DNA from: Rhodothermales bacterium
GTDB lineage: Bacteria; Bacteroidota; Rhodothermia; Rhodothermales; BA12
NCBI GenBank assembly: GCA_014879465.1
Contig: JACSSA010000114.1
Coordinates: forward strand, 1-40,005
Reading direction: 5' to 3'
Length of the DNA: 40,005 nt
In this document: positions 39,562 to 40,005 of the stretch, piece by piece
Layout: each line of letters begins with the position of its first letter
How positions within the stretch are numbered: the first letter of the stretch is position 1
Translations under genes and position numbers: made by a program
The notes under the pieces: model-generated
Told to the model about the DNA's origin: nothing
Databases searched by the model: none
The model's input: only the letters and a program-made list of their open reading frames with translations

Positions 39562-40005
39562 GGGGCGGAGGCGATTTGGGCGGCCTCGACGAGTGCGCGG
39601 GTGGCGTCGGCCAAGGCTGCCGGATCGCCGAGGGTGTCGGCGGCGAGTAGGCTGCCTCCGACGAGCAACATCGTGTCGGTGCCGTAGAAGCGGACGAGTT
39701 CGGCGGCGCGTTCCACCGTCATGCCGCCCGCGGGCACCGGCATCGCGCCGGTCATGCCCGGAAACGGTGCTCGGATGCGTTCGGCCATCGTGCGGCAGGT
39801 CTCGGGAGGGATGGCGAACCGCCCGCCGTAGCCCGCGAAAATCACGGCGTCGGCCCCGACGAGCGGGAAGAGCTGGCCGAGCAAGACCGTCGTTTCGACG
39901 TTCATCCCGGAAAAGCTCGGGTGTGCCAAAAGCGGCACGGACAGATGGTCGCGGACGAGTTCCGCCGTCGTAGGCAATCCGATCAGCATCGGCGCGACCA
40001 TCACG
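39558..40005 (-). CDS. RuBisCO-like protein, C-terminal part (5' end outside the window)
   Basis: The frame is open to the right edge, so only the last 148 residues are seen. They match the end of the RuBisCO large-subunit barrel: APMLIGL, then VPLLAHPSFSGM, GADAVIFAGYGGRF, PVPAGGMTVERAAELV and FYGTDTMLLVGGSLLA, which correspond to the later barrel strands and the phosphate-binding loops. RuBisCO-like proteins (form IV) do not fix CO2; known ones act in methionine salvage (2,3-diketo-5-methylthiopentyl-1-phosphate enolase) or in related enolase, isomerase and decarboxylase reactions on sugar acids. The lysine and Asp/Glu metal site lie in the missing part, so the subtype cannot be set, and no salvage gene is in view. 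A true RuBisCO is not formally excluded. It is translationally coupled to the Sua5-type gene. Confidence 0.85.
   Translation of the reverse strand, partial: VMVAPMLIGLPTTAELVRDHLSVPLLAHPSFSGMNVETTVLLGQLFPLVGADAVIFAGYGGRFAIPPETCRTMAERIRAPFPGMTGAMPVPAGGMTVERAAELVRFYGTDTMLLVGGSLLAADTLGDPAALADATRALVEAAQIASAP

Noticed and set aside
1-40005. CRISPR arrays, insertion sequences, prophage or conjugation genes
   Set aside because: I looked for regularly spaced repeats and for transposase, integrase or relaxase motifs and found none.

Overview
The window is high-GC DNA from what looks like a Bacteroidota-lineage, Gram-negative bacterium, most likely of the Rhodothermota/Rhodothermales type. The evidence is several proteins ending in type IX secretion (T9SS) sorting domains, a PorV/PorQ-like outer-membrane protein, a TonB-dependent receptor with an N-terminal carboxypeptidase-regulatory domain, an archaeal-type prolyl-tRNA synthetase, an ECF-like sigma factor, and the near absence of Shine-Dalgarno sequences before start codons. 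The lineage is an inference from gene content; no rRNA is present. I saw no tRNA, rRNA, CRISPR array, transposase or prophage gene.

Positions 1-2651 hold the tail of a T9SS cargo protein with a strong hairpin after it, a multi-spanning membrane protein (minus strand), an iodotyrosine-deiodinase-like flavoprotein and a short MGMT-like protein.

Positions 2785-24633 form a large alpha-glucan (starch/maltodextrin) locus. In order it has: a LacI-family regulator with its own operator; a TonB-dependent receptor; a 1257-residue secreted protein; a PorV/PorQ-like barrel; a secreted starch-binding-like protein; a T9SS-exported GH13 amylase/pullulanase; a GH13 predicted lipoprotein; a maltose-type binding protein and one permease (no second permease and no ATPase); a DUF305 membrane protein; and an exported glycogen-debranching-like enzyme with a glucodextranase-like C-terminus. 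Near-identical GTAAG-N2-CTTAC palindromes lie in front of the regulator, the T9SS amylase and the binding protein, which outlines a LacI regulon. A simple model is that polymer is cut at the cell surface, oligosaccharides cross the outer membrane through the receptor, and they are trimmed in the periplasm and taken up by an ABC system whose remaining subunits lie elsewhere. A fourth GH13 enzyme is at 32512.

Positions 24826-33981 are mostly housekeeping: pdxA; a minus-strand run of proS, a UDG-like gene and a PAP2-like gene; a Tyr- and Gly-rich lipoprotein; a translationally coupled birA-coaX pair; a TPR-like secreted protein; and the fourth GH13 enzyme. Positions 33982-34679 are a lower-GC island with a truncated aspartic-protease-like gene and a direct repeat. 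Positions 34680-40005 carry a thioesterase, a sigma factor, an exported isoaspartyl peptidase, a small lipoprotein, a free-methionine-sulfoxide reductase, and a Sua5-type threonylcarbamoyl-AMP synthase coupled to a RuBisCO-like protein that runs off the right edge.

Three intergenic hairpins (396, 30075, 38024) share the core CTGTCAG...CTGACAG and look like one family of reusable terminators.
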